A program made the translations under genes and the position numbers. From Candidatus Liberibacter solanacearum CLso-ZC1 (GTDB lineage Bacteria > Pseudomonadota > Alphaproteobacteria > Rhizobiales > Rhizobiaceae): a DNA stretch of 64,000 nt. This document shows positions 19,020 through 28,788 of this stretch, in pieces (position 1 is the first letter of the stretch; every line of letters begins with the position of its first letter). The notes beneath the pieces are model-generated. The model worked only from the letters and a program-made list of their open reading frames with translations, was not told where the DNA came from and did not search any database. The stretch is taken from assembly GCF_000183665.1 (NCBI RefSeq), contig NC_014774.1:434001-498000 (forward strand). The letters are read 5' to 3'.

Positions 19020-20261
19020 CTATAAATCGTTTATTTCTTTTAAATCCAATGCTATGCGTAATTTTTTCAATGAATTTGTTTGTGTAATGAGATCATCTAT
19101 AAGATTGAGTACTATTTTATTCCCTTCAGGATTATTTGCACTGATCATTTGATCGTAGGATTCGATATGTTCAGCACGTTCTGCTAGGGCATAAAAATCT
19201 TTCATAGTATGAGCAAATTTATTTTTTATCTCTGCAGATAAATTCTTGTTCTTGTTTTTTATTAAATCGTGTATTGATGGTCCATGGATTTCTTCTCCAT
19301 TAATGCGTGTATATTCTCCTGTATAGCTGGAGAGTATCCCAATAACATTATTTAAATAAGATGCATATGTATTGTCTGAAAAACAATCAAGTTCTTGTTT
19401 AGGGTCATGTAGTATAAGACCAAGATTCATACGTTCTCCGGCCAATTCATTGTAAGATAGAGATGTCATGCCAGTAATGATGGTATCTAATCCTAGGTTG
19501 GTATCTTTCATAATATTTAAGGTTTCTTCTCCATCAGGCTTCCAAACTTTCATTAACTCTTCCAGATCCGATACGAGAATTTTTGAGACAACTTTGAGAT
19601 ATTCTATGCGTCTTTGGCAATTTCCACCTGTGCATTTTTTTATATCAAAATCAGTATAAGGTCTCTCACCTGATCCGTGAACATTTGTTTTTAAGTCCTG
19701 TCCCCATAAGAGAAATTCTATAACATGATAACCAGTTGTAATATTGGTATCTATGCCATTTATGAAATGTAATTTCCTGAGCAATTTAGGGGATATAATG
19801 GATGTGTCAATTTCTTTTCCGTCGAAGGAAATTTTGGTATTAGCTATGATGTTGGCAGCGTATAGTTCGTTTTCATCATTATGTTTGCCATATGAGATAT
19901 CAACATAATCTATAACTCCTTCATCAATAGGCCATGCATTGATCTTTTTATCCCATGCATTAACGATAGTACTTCCAAAGCGATATATCTCGGATTGTTG
20001 ATATGGAATTCGTGCTTTAATCCATTGCAGACGTGCGTTATCGAGATTCTTCTGACTAGGAGAGGAAACAAGGGTTTCGATAGCACGATTTAACGTACGG
20101 GCAGATATAACAGCATCTTCATATTTTGCATGTGCGATGGTGGCATAATTGCGCAATACATCTATTGGATCAACGTCTATTACAACACTCAACACATTGG
20201 ATGGAAAAGTTAATATGAAAGTAATAATAGTAAAAAAATGCATAAATAATTTTTTTTTCAT
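19020..20261 (-). CDS. Imelysin family (M75) exported protein, IrpA-like
   Basis: 413 residues. A signal peptide is visible (MKKKLFMHFFTIITFILTFP then SNVLS). The imelysin GxHxxE motif is present as GYHVIEFLLWGQD, and the GERPYTDF and CQRRIEYL segments are typical of the IrpA branch. Imelysins are periplasmic proteins tied to iron uptake; a protease activity has been doubted. Start at 20261 is chosen over upstream ATGs because GGAG lies six bases before it and the signal peptide then starts correctly. It stands alone, without the second imelysin, di-heme oxidase or DUF1513 genes that often accompany it. Confidence 0.88.
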   Translation of the reverse strand: MKKKLFMHFFTIITFILTFPSNVLSVVIDVDPIDVLRNYATIAHAKYEDAVISARTLNRAIETLVSSPSQKNLDNARLQWIKARIPYQQSEIYRFGSTIVNAWDKKINAWPIDEGVIDYVDISYGKHNDENELYAANIIANTKISFDGKEIDTSIISPKLLRKLHFINGIDTNITTGYHVIEFLLWGQDLKTNVHGSGERPYTDFDIKKCTGGNCQRRIEYLKVVSKILVSDLEELMKVWKPDGEETLNIMKDTNLGLDTIITGMTSLSYNELAGERMNLGLILHDPKQELDCFSDNTYASYLNNVIGILSSYTGEYTRINGEEIHGPSIHDLIKNKNKNLSAEIKNKFAHTMKDFYALAERAEHIESYDQMISANNPEGNKIVLNLIDDLITQTNSLKKLRIALDLKEINDL

Positions 20262-20782
20262 TATTTTCTCCATAAGAGATTCGACTTTTTGCATTTGAAT
20301 AGAAAAGATACTGTCTTTCAAATGTTATTGTCCTTTTCTCCATGCTGCCTGAGCACCGTAGCGCTGAATAAAGAAAAAATAAAAAGCAAAGTGAGCAGTA
20401 TGCTTTCTTTCCAATAACTTTGAAATGTATACATGTCTTTGCTTGTCTATGGCTTAAAACCATCTCTTTTGTATTTTTATTTTTCTATCTCTAGGCAAGG
20501 ATTGTTTTTTATATACTCTTGCTTAATTGCCTAATTTAAAAACTCTATATACGACAAAGAATATGTTGCTGAAATTCAGGTTATTTTGAATCAGGTAAAC
20601 AAGTGTGTTTTCCACCTTGATGGTAAAAGTAAAATATTTATCTTCCATGGCGAGTATATTTTTGATACAACAACATCTCGTACTGCTTCAATTGTTACAT
20701 GGTTTTATTTTAATATTTTAGTAAAATATAGTATTTGAAATAGAAGAATATTAGAATCCAAAATGAATAGGTTTAGAAAATG
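20262..20782. other. Intergenic region upstream of the imelysin gene
   Basis: About 520 AT-rich bases between two leftward genes. The dsbB 3' end is on the left by transcription order reversed, so this region must hold the imelysin promoter. I could not single out an iron-responsive operator or other element with confidence. Confidence 0.35.
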
Positions 20783-21325
20783 TTATTTCTTGAAATTATT
20801 ATCAGAAAATGAAGATGTTTTTCCCGCAGCTATGTAGGAAAGAACAGAAAGCATAAAGCTCAAGATGACATTCCAAAAAGCAAGGGATAATCCTAGAATA
20901 TACAACTTTGTTTGATTGCACCGTAGAATATGTTCTCGTTCCATGTGGGTCAGTAAATCTATTGTATTTTTAACCGATTCTATTTTAGAATCGTTCGTAC
21001 AAATTGTGTTTTCTCTCCATATATTCCATTCAATTCCAACATGAATAATGCTAATGATTGTGTCATACAGCATAACCAAGGAAATTGTCATTAATAGAAA
21101 AAAAGTAGTTCTGTATAGGCGGTTATTTTGGATAGAAAAGTTTGCGGCTATGGCCATTAAAAAGCAATAGTAATAGGGTCTTTGTTCGCGGAGGCAAAAA
21201 TCGCAAGGAGCATATCCTCCAACGTGTTGAATGGTTAAAAAAGAGATAATTATTCCTGCAATGATTGTTGTTATAATTCTTATAATATATATATTTTCTA
21301 ATTTAGATAACAACGATTTAATCAT
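20783..21325 (-). CDS. dsbB: Disulfide bond formation protein DsbB
   Basis: Inner-membrane quinone reductase that reoxidises DsbA. About 180 residues with four hydrophobic segments. The first cysteine pair is in GGYAPCDFCLREQRPYY (CxxC at the periplasmic loop after the first membrane span); the second periplasmic loop has Cys in ENTICTND and HILRCNQ. ATG 21325 is preferred over 21400, since GGGAGAATC precedes it and the first membrane helix follows closely. No DsbA is present in the window. Confidence 0.88.
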   Translation of the reverse strand: MIKSLLSKLENIYIIRIITTIIAGIIISFLTIQHVGGYAPCDFCLREQRPYYYCFLMAIAANFSIQNNRLYRTTFFLLMTISLVMLYDTIISIIHVGIEWNIWRENTICTNDSKIESVKNTIDLLTHMEREHILRCNQTKLYILGLSLAFWNVILSFMLSVLSYIAAGKTSSFSDNNFKK

Positions 21326-21552
21326 TGGAAAGATTCTCCCATTGAGGAAAGACAATTTATTTTTTGAGTATGTGCACTCAAGTAGGTGTGAATATTTCAA
21401 TATACTATGAAGGATGTTAAGTTATTATTTGATAAAAAGTATCTTTATTTTAGGGTTTTTATCGTTTTATATATTTTAATGGAGCGTTTTGTGTCTTTTT
21501 TCTAAAGGGAATAGTTTTTTCCCCTGAAACATTTTTTTAGATGACATAATTA

Positions 21553-21629
21553 TGGTCGGAGCGACTGGAATCGAACCAGCGACCTCTTGACCCCCAGCCA
21601 AGCGCGCTACCAGGCTGCGCTACGCCCCG
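21553..21629 (-). tRNA. tRNA-Pro (anticodon GGG)
   Basis: On the minus strand CGGGGCG pairs with CGCTCCG. D arm GCGCAGCCTGGTAGCGC; anticodon stem CTTGG/TCAAG with loop CTGGGGG, anticodon GGG; T loop TTCGATT. Discriminator A, encoded CCA. Confidence 0.94.
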
Positions 21630-21987
21630 ATGGTTACTTGAGAATTGCAGGCGCAAGTAAAATGATTGTTCTATCTTCGAATATTGTATATTATAATAGC
21701 GCAAAAAGTATTTGTCCTGTTTTTTGTGAAAAATAATTTGATTCCCACAATACCTAATAAAGATGAAAAATAAATAATTAAGCGTATGCTCAGGGTTTGT
21801 TCTTTGTCAGGATAATATTGCTAGAAGAAGACGGTTATTTTTGGGTAAGGCTATGTTTTGTAGATAGATTTTAGTGACGATTGATCAAAAATGTCTTTTT
21901 TATGGTGATGGTATTCCATGTTATAACTGACAGTAAAAAACATATCTGTAGATAGAAAATATCTAAGAGGATGAGAAAAGAAATACA
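21630..21987. other. Intergenic region before galU
   Basis: About 360 AT-rich bases between tRNA-Pro (leftward) and galU (rightward). It should hold promoters for both, but no clear boxes stand out. Confidence 0.35.
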
Positions 21988-22887
21988 ATGGAGTCGTTTA
22001 AAAAGATTCAAAAAGCTGTTTTTCCTATTGCGGGCTTTGGAATGCGTTTTCTTCCTATTTCTAAAGTAGTTCCTAAGGAAATGCTGGCTATAGTGGATAA
22101 GCCTGTTATTCAATATGTTGTAGAGGAAGCTTTGGAAGCTGGATTGCGGCATTTTGTATTTGTTACAGGACGTGGAAAAAATTTGATCGAAGATTATTTC
22201 GACATTCAATTTGAGTTGGAACAATCTCTTAAAAAAAGAGAAAAAACAGCTGAATTAACGTTGTTGACAGAAGCTGTTCCAAAAATTGAAAATGCTGTAT
22301 TTACAAGACAATATGAGAGAAAAGGTCTAGGGCATGCAGTATGGTGTGCTCGGCATATTATTGGAGATGATCCTTTTGCTCTGTTGCTTCCCGATATGAT
22401 TATATCTCCTTTTGAAGGGGAAAATTGTATGAAAAATATGGTACAATTATATGAAAAAAAAGGCGCAAATATTATAGCTGTTTCAGAATGTGATCCTAAA
22501 ATGTCCTATAAATATGGGATGGTTAAAGTAGGAGAATCAGTAGATGATCAAGCTTTTCTTATATCCGACATGGTTGAAAAGCCAAATCCAGATACATTTT
22601 TTTCTAAATTTTATATTAATGGTCGCTATATTTTACATCCTGATATTTTTGGAATTTTAGAAAATTGGAAGCAACAGAAAGATAAAGGTGAAATAAATCT
22701 CACAGATTCTATGCGACAGTTGTCTGAAAGGCAGATTTTTTTTGCATATCATTTTAAAGGGCGTACATATGATTGTGGCTCGAAAGAAGGATTTGTTCTC
22801 GCAAATATTGTTTTTGCTCTTGCTAGACAAGATATTTGCTCTGATATAGAGACTGATCTAAAGGCGCTTGTATCCGCATTGAAATAG
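21988..22887 (+). CDS. galU: UTP-glucose-1-phosphate uridylyltransferase
   Basis: Makes UDP-glucose for envelope and exopolysaccharide synthesis. 299 residues, family length. Nucleotide-binding start PIAGFGMRFLPISKVVPKEM, then DKPVIQYVVEEA, LPDMI, and the YDCGSKEGFVLAN motif near the C-terminus. AAGAGGATGAG upstream serves as binding site. No sugar-nucleotide partners lie nearby. Confidence 0.95.
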   Translation: MESFKKIQKAVFPIAGFGMRFLPISKVVPKEMLAIVDKPVIQYVVEEALEAGLRHFVFVTGRGKNLIEDYFDIQFELEQSLKKREKTAELTLLTEAVPKIENAVFTRQYERKGLGHAVWCARHIIGDDPFALLLPDMIISPFEGENCMKNMVQLYEKKGANIIAVSECDPKMSYKYGMVKVGESVDDQAFLISDMVEKPNPDTFFSKFYINGRYILHPDIFGILENWKQQKDKGEINLTDSMRQLSERQIFFAYHFKGRTYDCGSKEGFVLANIVFALARQDICSDIETDLKALVSALK

Positions 22888-23125
22888 TGGAATTTATAAT
22901 ATGCACATTGATTGTGGTGATTATAGGTAGTTGATAAAAATATGAGAGTATTAATGTCTGAGAGGTTTAAATACCATTAAAAATCAATTTTTAGATGCGA
23001 AGCATTGACTGTGGATGACTTTTATTTTTATCTCTGGGCAACGATAGGGCAATCTTGGGATTGCTTCTTTATTGCCTGGTTGTTGGAATAGGGATATACT
23101 GGAATCAGGGTATAGACTATAATAA

Positions 23126-23941
23126 ATGGACTTTTTAAAAACGATGTATGATGTTCCTACTAAACAACCTGCAAATGTGTACTGTGAAAATGTTATATGG
23201 GTCAAGCATTATACAGATAAATTATTTGGCTTTTGCATAACCCGCCCAAAGGGTTTCCGTTTTCGATCTGGTGAATTCGTGATGCTTGGTCTTACGATAA
23301 ATGGAAAACGGATATTTCGTGCCTATTCTATTGCAAGTCCTTGTTGGGATGATAAATTAGAATTTTTTTCTATAAAAGTAGAGAATGGTCCGTTAACAAC
23401 GCATCTTCAGAATGTTCAATGTGGCGATGTTATCTTGTTGAACAAGAAATCTACAGGGACTTTGGTATTAGATGCTTTAATTCCTGGGAAAAGGCTATAT
23501 TTATTTTCCACTGGCACAGGTATTGCTCCTTTTGCAAGTGTGATTCGTGATCCTGAAACATATGAAAAATTTAATGAAGTTATAGTTACGCATACTTGTC
23601 GCAAGGTTTCTGAATTGCAATATGGGATTGATGTGATACGTGAAATATCTGAAAATGATATTTTCAAAGAATTTGTTGGTCAAAAGCTTAAATACTATAC
23701 GACGGTTACTCAAGAAGATTATTTGTATAAAGGCCGTATTACTGATCAAATATTATCAGGGGAATTTTATCGCAATATGGATCTTTCCCCGCTGAATCCC
23801 GAAACTGATAGGGTAATGATTTGTGGCTCTCCTAGTATGATAGTTGATATGAAGAATTTGTTGATAACACAAAAATTCAGAGAAGGATCTAATAGTAGGG
23901 CTGGAACTTTTGTTATAGAACGCGCGTTTTCTCTTAAATAG
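23126..23941 (+). CDS. fpr: Ferredoxin/flavodoxin-NADP+ reductase
   Basis: FAD enzyme exchanging electrons between NADPH and ferredoxin or flavodoxin. 271 residues. FAD-binding RAYSIAS (RxYS motif), pyrophosphate region FSIKVENGPLTTHL, NADP-binding FSTGTGIAPFASV, and the rhizobial-type C-terminus ending in FVIERAF. Convergent with nhaA, with 19 bases between the stops. Confidence 0.93.
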   Translation: MDFLKTMYDVPTKQPANVYCENVIWVKHYTDKLFGFCITRPKGFRFRSGEFVMLGLTINGKRIFRAYSIASPCWDDKLEFFSIKVENGPLTTHLQNVQCGDVILLNKKSTGTLVLDALIPGKRLYLFSTGTGIAPFASVIRDPETYEKFNEVIVTHTCRKVSELQYGIDVIREISENDIFKEFVGQKLKYYTTVTQEDYLYKGRITDQILSGEFYRNMDLSPLNPETDRVMICGSPSMIVDMKNLLITQKFREGSNSRAGTFVIERAFSLK

Positions 23942-23960
23942 ATTGTAGTGAAATTCAGAA

Positions 23961-25166
23961 TTATCCAAGATTTTTTCTAGATATCACTTTTCTGTTCCAA
24001 GGATATTTTAGCACTAAATAAGAAAATATTCCTGATATTATAGAAGCTAATAGAATTCCGACTTTTGCTTTTTCTTGCATGTCATTGGCATTTGGAAAGG
24101 CTTGTACAGTTAAAAATAAGCTCATTGTAAAGCCTATTCCACATAGAATAGATCCTCCGTATAGTAGATTCCAGCTGGAGTTTTTGGGGATATCTCCCCA
24201 TCCTATTTTTACGGTAGCAAAAGAAAATAAAAAAATGCCCATTTGTTTCCCGATGAAAAGTCCTAGTGTTATTCCCCATATAATAGGATTAGAGATATCT
24301 GTGTACGATATCGTAGATATGGTAAAACCAGTATTAACGAATACAAATGCGGGTAATATAAGAAGATTGACCCAATATTTTAGTCCATCTCCTAGTAAAT
24401 AAAATGATAATTTATTGGCTCGTCCACAACAGCTCTTTATGTCAGGAAGAAGCATGGCAAAAATAATTCCAAAGACTGTTGTATGTATTCCGGATTGGAA
24501 TATGAAATACCATAGCCAAAATCCTAAAAATCCATATATAAAGCAGTGAGTGATACCAGAGAGATTTAATAAAAAAATCCAAGAGATTAGTGCAATTGCA
24601 ATGCTCAAAGCAGATAAATTTATATTTTGAGTATAAAAAATTGCCATGATGGCAACAGCGGAGAAGTCATCAATAATTGTGAGAGCTGTAAAAAATATTT
24701 TGAGAGAAGGGGGAAAATTTGATCCTATCAATGATAATATTCCTAGTGTGAATGCAATATCTGTTGCTGTAGGAATAGCCCATCCTCTCATTGCAGTTTC
24801 TGTATGGCGGTTAATGAGCAGGTATATGCAAGCGGGGCATATTATCCCTCCGATGGCTCCTAATAAGGGGAGAGAACGTTTTGTCCAGCTTGATAATTCT
24901 CCGTGGATGAGTGCATGTTTGAGATCTAATCCAATCATGAAGAAGTAAAATACCATCAGGATATCATTAATCCAATCCTTAAGAGTGAGATGAAAGATCT
25001 TAAACTCTAAAGAATCAAAGTAATATGAAGAAGAAAACGATATATTAGCAACTATGATTGTCATGATAGTCGTACTGATCAATAAGATGCCAGTAAAATT
25101 ATCTTGACGTATAAGGGATTGAATATTTGTTAGTAATCGATTTGCTGGAACATAAAAATGATACAT
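23961..25166 (-). CDS. nhaA: Na+/H+ antiporter NhaA
   Basis: Inner-membrane sodium/proton exchanger controlling pH and salt. 401 residues and about a dozen hydrophobic segments. Hallmarks: FFMIGLDLKHALIHGELSS near the start, PTATDIAFTLGILSL, and the ion-binding paired aspartates in LTIIDDFSAVAIMA. The GGSILCGIGFTMSLF block near the C-terminus is also typical. Confidence 0.95.
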   Translation of the reverse strand: MYHFYVPANRLLTNIQSLIRQDNFTGILLISTTIMTIIVANISFSSSYYFDSLEFKIFHLTLKDWINDILMVFYFFMIGLDLKHALIHGELSSWTKRSLPLLGAIGGIICPACIYLLINRHTETAMRGWAIPTATDIAFTLGILSLIGSNFPPSLKIFFTALTIIDDFSAVAIMAIFYTQNINLSALSIAIALISWIFLLNLSGITHCFIYGFLGFWLWYFIFQSGIHTTVFGIIFAMLLPDIKSCCGRANKLSFYLLGDGLKYWVNLLILPAFVFVNTGFTISTISYTDISNPIIWGITLGLFIGKQMGIFLFSFATVKIGWGDIPKNSSWNLLYGGSILCGIGFTMSLFLTVQAFPNANDMQEKAKVGILLASIISGIFSYLVLKYPWNRKVISRKNLG

Positions 25167-25527
25167 AAGAAAATGCCCCCCTATAATAAATAGTATTGGA
25201 AAATTATTTCATTGGTTTTAGATAACAGGTAAATTGCATATTTTGTAATCTTGTTATAAAAGAGATTATAGTAATTTTTATGTGCATGTAAATTGAGTGT
25301 AGAGAAATGCTATATGTTGTTTCCTTCTTTTTAAATTGCGCAATTATAATGATTGAGATATGGTTTATCTGTTCCCTATAACTTTGATGCTTTAAAATAA
25401 ATATTAGAAAACTATGCAATCCAAAAGGGTTATGTGGTTTTTTTTGGAAAGGGATTTGGGGCGTATCAGATCGGTTTTTAGATTTAAAGATGGTATTTTG
25501 AATTTTGTAATGAAGGAGTAATTTTAT
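25167..25527. other. Intergenic region nhaA / rpmF
   Basis: About 360 bases between divergent genes. A 71-codon frame on the minus strand (25204-25419) has no motif or binding site and is not called. In Rhizobiales mtgA usually neighbours rpmF; I see no trace of it here. Confidence 0.4.
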
Positions 25528-25713
25528 ATGGCTGTACCTAAGAGAAAAACTAGTCCATCAAAACGAGGTATGCGTCGCTCTGCAGATGCTCTACCTCCTT
25601 CTTCTTATGTAGAGGATAAAAAATCAGGAGAGTTACGGCGTCCCCATCATGTTGACATGAAAACAGGTATGTATCGTGGGCGTCAGGTTTTTGTTGTAAA
25701 GAATAAAGAATAA
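25528..25713 (+). CDS. rpmF: 50S ribosomal protein L32
   Basis: 61 residues, [20 protein letters not shown] at the N-terminus, the universal L32 start. It lacks the CxxC zinc motif, as alphaproteobacterial L32 usually does. AAGGAGTAATTTTAT precedes the ATG, one of the best binding sites in the window. Confidence 0.98.
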   Translation: MAVPKRKTSPSKRGMRRSADALPPSSYVEDKKSGELRRPHHVDMKTGMYRGRQVFVVKNKE

Positions 25714-26270
25714 CTGGGATCATTGTCTTTATAGATGAACCTAATCATTTTTAGTTTGGTTAGATGAACAATATAAAATACAGAATACAGGTTTGAAGGG
25801 GGCGGATTAATCTGGTTTAGTGTTTTTATATAGAGTTGTTCATTCTAATTAAAATATCTTGGATCTACAGGGATTTTTGAGCATTTTTAGATTATTGCAA
25901 ACATGTTTAAATAGAAAAAATTATTAGAAATATTATGTTTTTTGATTAAAATATTTCTATAAGCCTTTGAAGAGAAAAGATCATTATTGTCGCTTCTACA
26001 GAGATGATATTCCTTGTAGCGCTCGTTTGCATATCCACCCATAATGGTTTGTATCAGCTTCCAATATGGCAGGATGATAGTTGTCTTTACTTTGGTACGT
26101 ACTATACTGGTATTACATTTTGCACAGACTTTCTTCAATGGAAGATTTATAATTCGTATTTAGATTGACTATGATAGTAATTCAGTCTGTTTTAAATATT
26201 TGACGATGTAACGAGATAGCTATGAGCAAGGTTTCTAGTACCAAATCCTATGGAATTGGGGGATAAGGAA
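25714..26270. other. Long intergenic region before heme O synthase
   Basis: About 555 bases. A minus-strand frame (25887-26138, 83 codons, TTG start, no binding site) begins KKVCAKCNTSIVRTKVKTT and carries GGYANERYKEYHLC. It looks less AT-driven than random frames and could be a remnant of a lost gene, but I do not recognise it. Confidence 0.3.
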
Positions 26271-27179
26271 ATGCATTTTGAAGGGTTGAGGATTAATTTT
26301 TTTATTACCCTTCTTAAACCACGCGTTATGTCTTTGGCAGTGTATACTGCTCTTGTTGGAATTGTTTTAGCGTCCGGACATATTAGTTTTTTAAAGGGTA
26401 TTATTAGTATTTTTGCTATAGCCATGGGAGCAGGAGCTTCTGGTGCTTTAAATATGTACTATGATTCCGATATTGATAAAGTGATGATGCGTACAGCATC
26501 TCGGCCTATTCCAATAGGTAAAATTGCGCCATGGGAAGCGTTAGTATTTGGAATTTTTCTTGCAATTCTTTCAATAACGATAATGGGTCTAGCTATCAAT
26601 TGGATGTCAGCGACATTGCTCTTTTTATCTATTTTTTTCTATATTATTATATACACGGTTTGGTTAAAACGTCGTACTCCGCAAAATATTGTAATTGGAG
26701 GAATAGCCGGCGCTATTCCTCCAATGATTGGTTGGTCTTCTGTTACTGGTGATATATCTATAGAAGGCTTGGTTATGTTTTTAATCATTTTTTTGTGGAC
26801 GCCGCCGCATTTTTGGTCTTTAGCGTTGTTATATAAAAATGATTATGAAATGGCTGGCGTCCCCATGTTGCCAAATGTTTCCACGGATAGGACAACTAAA
26901 ATACATATTCTTGTATATACAGTTTTGACTTCTATTGTTGGATTTCTTCCAACAATACTGGGTTTTGCGAGTATTTTATATGGAATTATAGTATTCTTTT
27001 TGGGATGTAATTTTGTCTTATGGGCATTACGTGCAACATTTTTGTGCACAGAAGAACAAAGTATTATTGTTATAAAAAAACTTTTTTTAACATCTATAAG
27101 CTACCTTTTTATATTATTTTCAATTTTGATGGTTGATCACCTTATAGGTATAAAAACAATAGAATACTATTTTTTATAG
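26271..27179 (+). CDS. ctaB: Protoheme IX farnesyltransferase (heme O synthase)
   Basis: UbiA-family membrane prenyltransferase that farnesylates heme B for heme-copper oxidases. About 302 residues, eight or nine hydrophobic segments. Prenyl-diphosphate motif NMYYDSDIDKVMMRT and the second Asp-rich region around LLYKNDYEMAGVPMLP are clear, as are the LKPRVMSL start and WTPPHFWSLA. ATG 26271 is preferred over 26250 since GGGGGATAAGGAA precedes it. No oxidase genes lie next to it. Confidence 0.93.
   Translation: MHFEGLRINFFITLLKPRVMSLAVYTALVGIVLASGHISFLKGIISIFAIAMGAGASGALNMYYDSDIDKVMMRTASRPIPIGKIAPWEALVFGIFLAILSITIMGLAINWMSATLLFLSIFFYIIIYTVWLKRRTPQNIVIGGIAGAIPPMIGWSSVTGDISIEGLVMFLIIFLWTPPHFWSLALLYKNDYEMAGVPMLPNVSTDRTTKIHILVYTVLTSIVGFLPTILGFASILYGIIVFFLGCNFVLWALRATFLCTEEQSIIVIKKLFLTSISYLFILFSILMVDHLIGIKTIEYYFL
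26694..26725 (+). repeat. 14-bp perfect inverted repeat inside heme O synthase
   Basis: ATTGGAGGAATAGC (26694-26707), loop CGGC, then the exact reverse complement (26712-26725). It encodes the conserved IGGIAGAIPPMI segment of the enzyme, whose codons happen to be near-complementary. Confidence 0.75.
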
Positions 27180-27500
27180 AATATTATCAAATTTTATGAT
27201 CTAATCCAATACTCTGCGAGATTCTACCTAATAGGAAAACTTGTTGTACGGGGTAGATAACAAACAGTATAGTAAAATTCGATTATTTATTTACAATAGG
27301 AAAGAAGTGTACTGAAAATATAATTTATGCGATTGGACAAGTGGTTTTTCTGGATACGTTTTATATATTTTAGATTTTATTTCTATTCACATGGAGTAGA
27401 ATGGCATGTTCAATAATAGTTTTTTACTTATGAAAAATTAGAAATTGTTTTTTGGGCAGACCTTACCTGTTGCTCTCTCTAGAAAATATTAAAGGATAGA
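27180..27500. other. Convergent intergenic region, nothing recognised
   Basis: About 320 AT-rich bases between the 3' ends of heme O synthase and ribB. A terminator is expected, but no clean hairpin with T-tract was found by eye. Confidence 0.4.
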
Positions 27501-28133
27501 TTATACTTTTTTTTGTTGACGCCAAGCAATTAAATCTTTGATTGAAATAATTTTTAATCCATGTTTTATTGAAAATTCAATGACTTGCTTTCCTTTTTTG
27601 ATTGTTCCATCATCATTGACTAGTTCACAAATAACCGCTACTTGGGGCAGTCCTGCAATTTTACATAAGTCGACAGATGCCTCTGTATGACCAGGACGGA
27701 TTAGCACTCCTCCATCACGAGAGATGAGGGGAAAGATGTGTCCTGGACGGACAAAATCATTTGCAGTGCTTTGTGGATTAGTAAGATTTTTGACAGTATG
27801 TGTCCTATCAGCAGAAGATATACCTGTAGTAATACCATGTTTAGAGTCAACGGATACAGTAAAAGCAGTTTTATGGACTGATTCGTTTTCTAATACCATA
27901 GGATTAAGTCCGAGTTTACGTGCATTTTGGGAAGGCATGGGTGTGCAAACGATTCCACAGGTATGGCGAATAATAAACGCCATTTTATCGGACGTGCAAT
28001 GTATAGCTGGAAGTACTAAATCAGCTTCATTTTCACGATCATCTTCATCTGTCACGATAACCATGTTACCTTTTTGAAAATTCTGGATTACATTTGAAAT
28101 ATGTTGTTCATTCAATGGCATTTTTTGTTCCAT
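27501..28133 (-). CDS. ribB: 3,4-dihydroxy-2-butanone-4-phosphate synthase
   Basis: Forms the four-carbon unit of riboflavin from ribulose 5-phosphate. 210 residues, a stand-alone RibB without a GTP cyclohydrolase II domain. Acidic loop DEDDRENEADLV, CGIVCTPM, then the GITTGISSADRTHTV and RPGHIFPLISRDGGV blocks, ending RPGHTEASVDL. Start at 28133 is chosen because AGGAAAAAT lies directly upstream and the family starts shortly before the first helix; an in-frame start at 28160 exists. No FMN riboswitch is visible upstream. Confidence 0.93.
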   Translation of the reverse strand: MEQKMPLNEQHISNVIQNFQKGNMVIVTDEDDRENEADLVLPAIHCTSDKMAFIIRHTCGIVCTPMPSQNARKLGLNPMVLENESVHKTAFTVSVDSKHGITTGISSADRTHTVKNLTNPQSTANDFVRPGHIFPLISRDGGVLIRPGHTEASVDLCKIAGLPQVAVICELVNDDGTIKKGKQVIEFSIKHGLKIISIKDLIAWRQQKKV

Positions 28134-28235
28134 ATTTTTCCTATTCCCCCCTAGAGACAAGTAAGTCTTCGTTAATATAGCTATTATGATTTTTTGTATT
28201 AGTACGCTATATATTTTTACGTAGTAAAATGAATA

Positions 28236-28688
28236 TTACATGCGCCTTTCTTTGAAAAATTTTTGCATAATTTGTTTACTACGTTTTTCTGCTATTCCAG
28301 AATATATTTCTGGTTTATGATGACATGTTGCAAGCGTATAAAATTCGATTCCATTTTCTATCGCTCCTCCTTTGGGATTAGAGGCGCCATAATAAAGCCT
28401 ACGAATGCGTGCAAAAGAGATAGCTGCCGCACACATTGTGCAGGGTTCTAATGTTACATAAAGATCGACTCCGGGTAAAGTTTCTTGTGACAATGTTTGG
28501 CAGCTCATACGGATAGCTAATATTTCAGCATGTGCAGTAACATCTTTCAGTTCACGGTTTCTATTTCCTGCTCTGCCAATAATTTTATTATTCAAGACAG
28601 CTACTGCTCCGACAGGAATCTCGTTACGTAAAGAAGCATTCAGTGCTTCTTCTAAGGCAAGGGACATAAAATTATTTTTGAGGATCAT
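28236..28688 (-). CDS. tadA: tRNA-specific adenosine deaminase TadA
   Basis: Deaminates A34 to inosine in tRNA-Arg(ACG), a tRNA that is present in this window. 150 residues. Zinc motifs HAEILAI and PCTMCAAAI; the family pattern FMSLALEEA and GRAGNRNREL are clear. Divergent from the pseudouridine synthase and rsmD, the standard rhizobial arrangement. Confidence 0.93.
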   Translation of the reverse strand: MILKNNFMSLALEEALNASLRNEIPVGAVAVLNNKIIGRAGNRNRELKDVTAHAEILAIRMSCQTLSQETLPGVDLYVTLEPCTMCAAAISFARIRRLYYGASNPKGGAIENGIEFYTLATCHHKPEIYSGIAEKRSKQIMQKFFKERRM

Positions 28689-28788
28689 GATGGTTTTTCA
28701 AGTTATAATGCTTATATAGAAATGAATTGTATCGTAAAACATGCTACTAAGTATCTGTCTATTTTACAAGATAAGGTAGCATAGGAGT

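Noticed and set aside
20170..20463. 97-codon minus-strand frame across the imelysin start
   Set aside because: Different frame from the imelysin gene, lies over its signal peptide region, and has no motif.
21486..21536. Hairpin AGGGAA/TTCCCC downstream of tRNA-Pro
   Set aside because: On the minus strand no T-run follows the stem; the T-run lies on the plus-strand side, where no rightward gene precedes it.
28134..28235. FMN riboswitch upstream of ribB
   Set aside because: The gap to tadA is only about 100 bases and lacks the conserved RFN box sequences.
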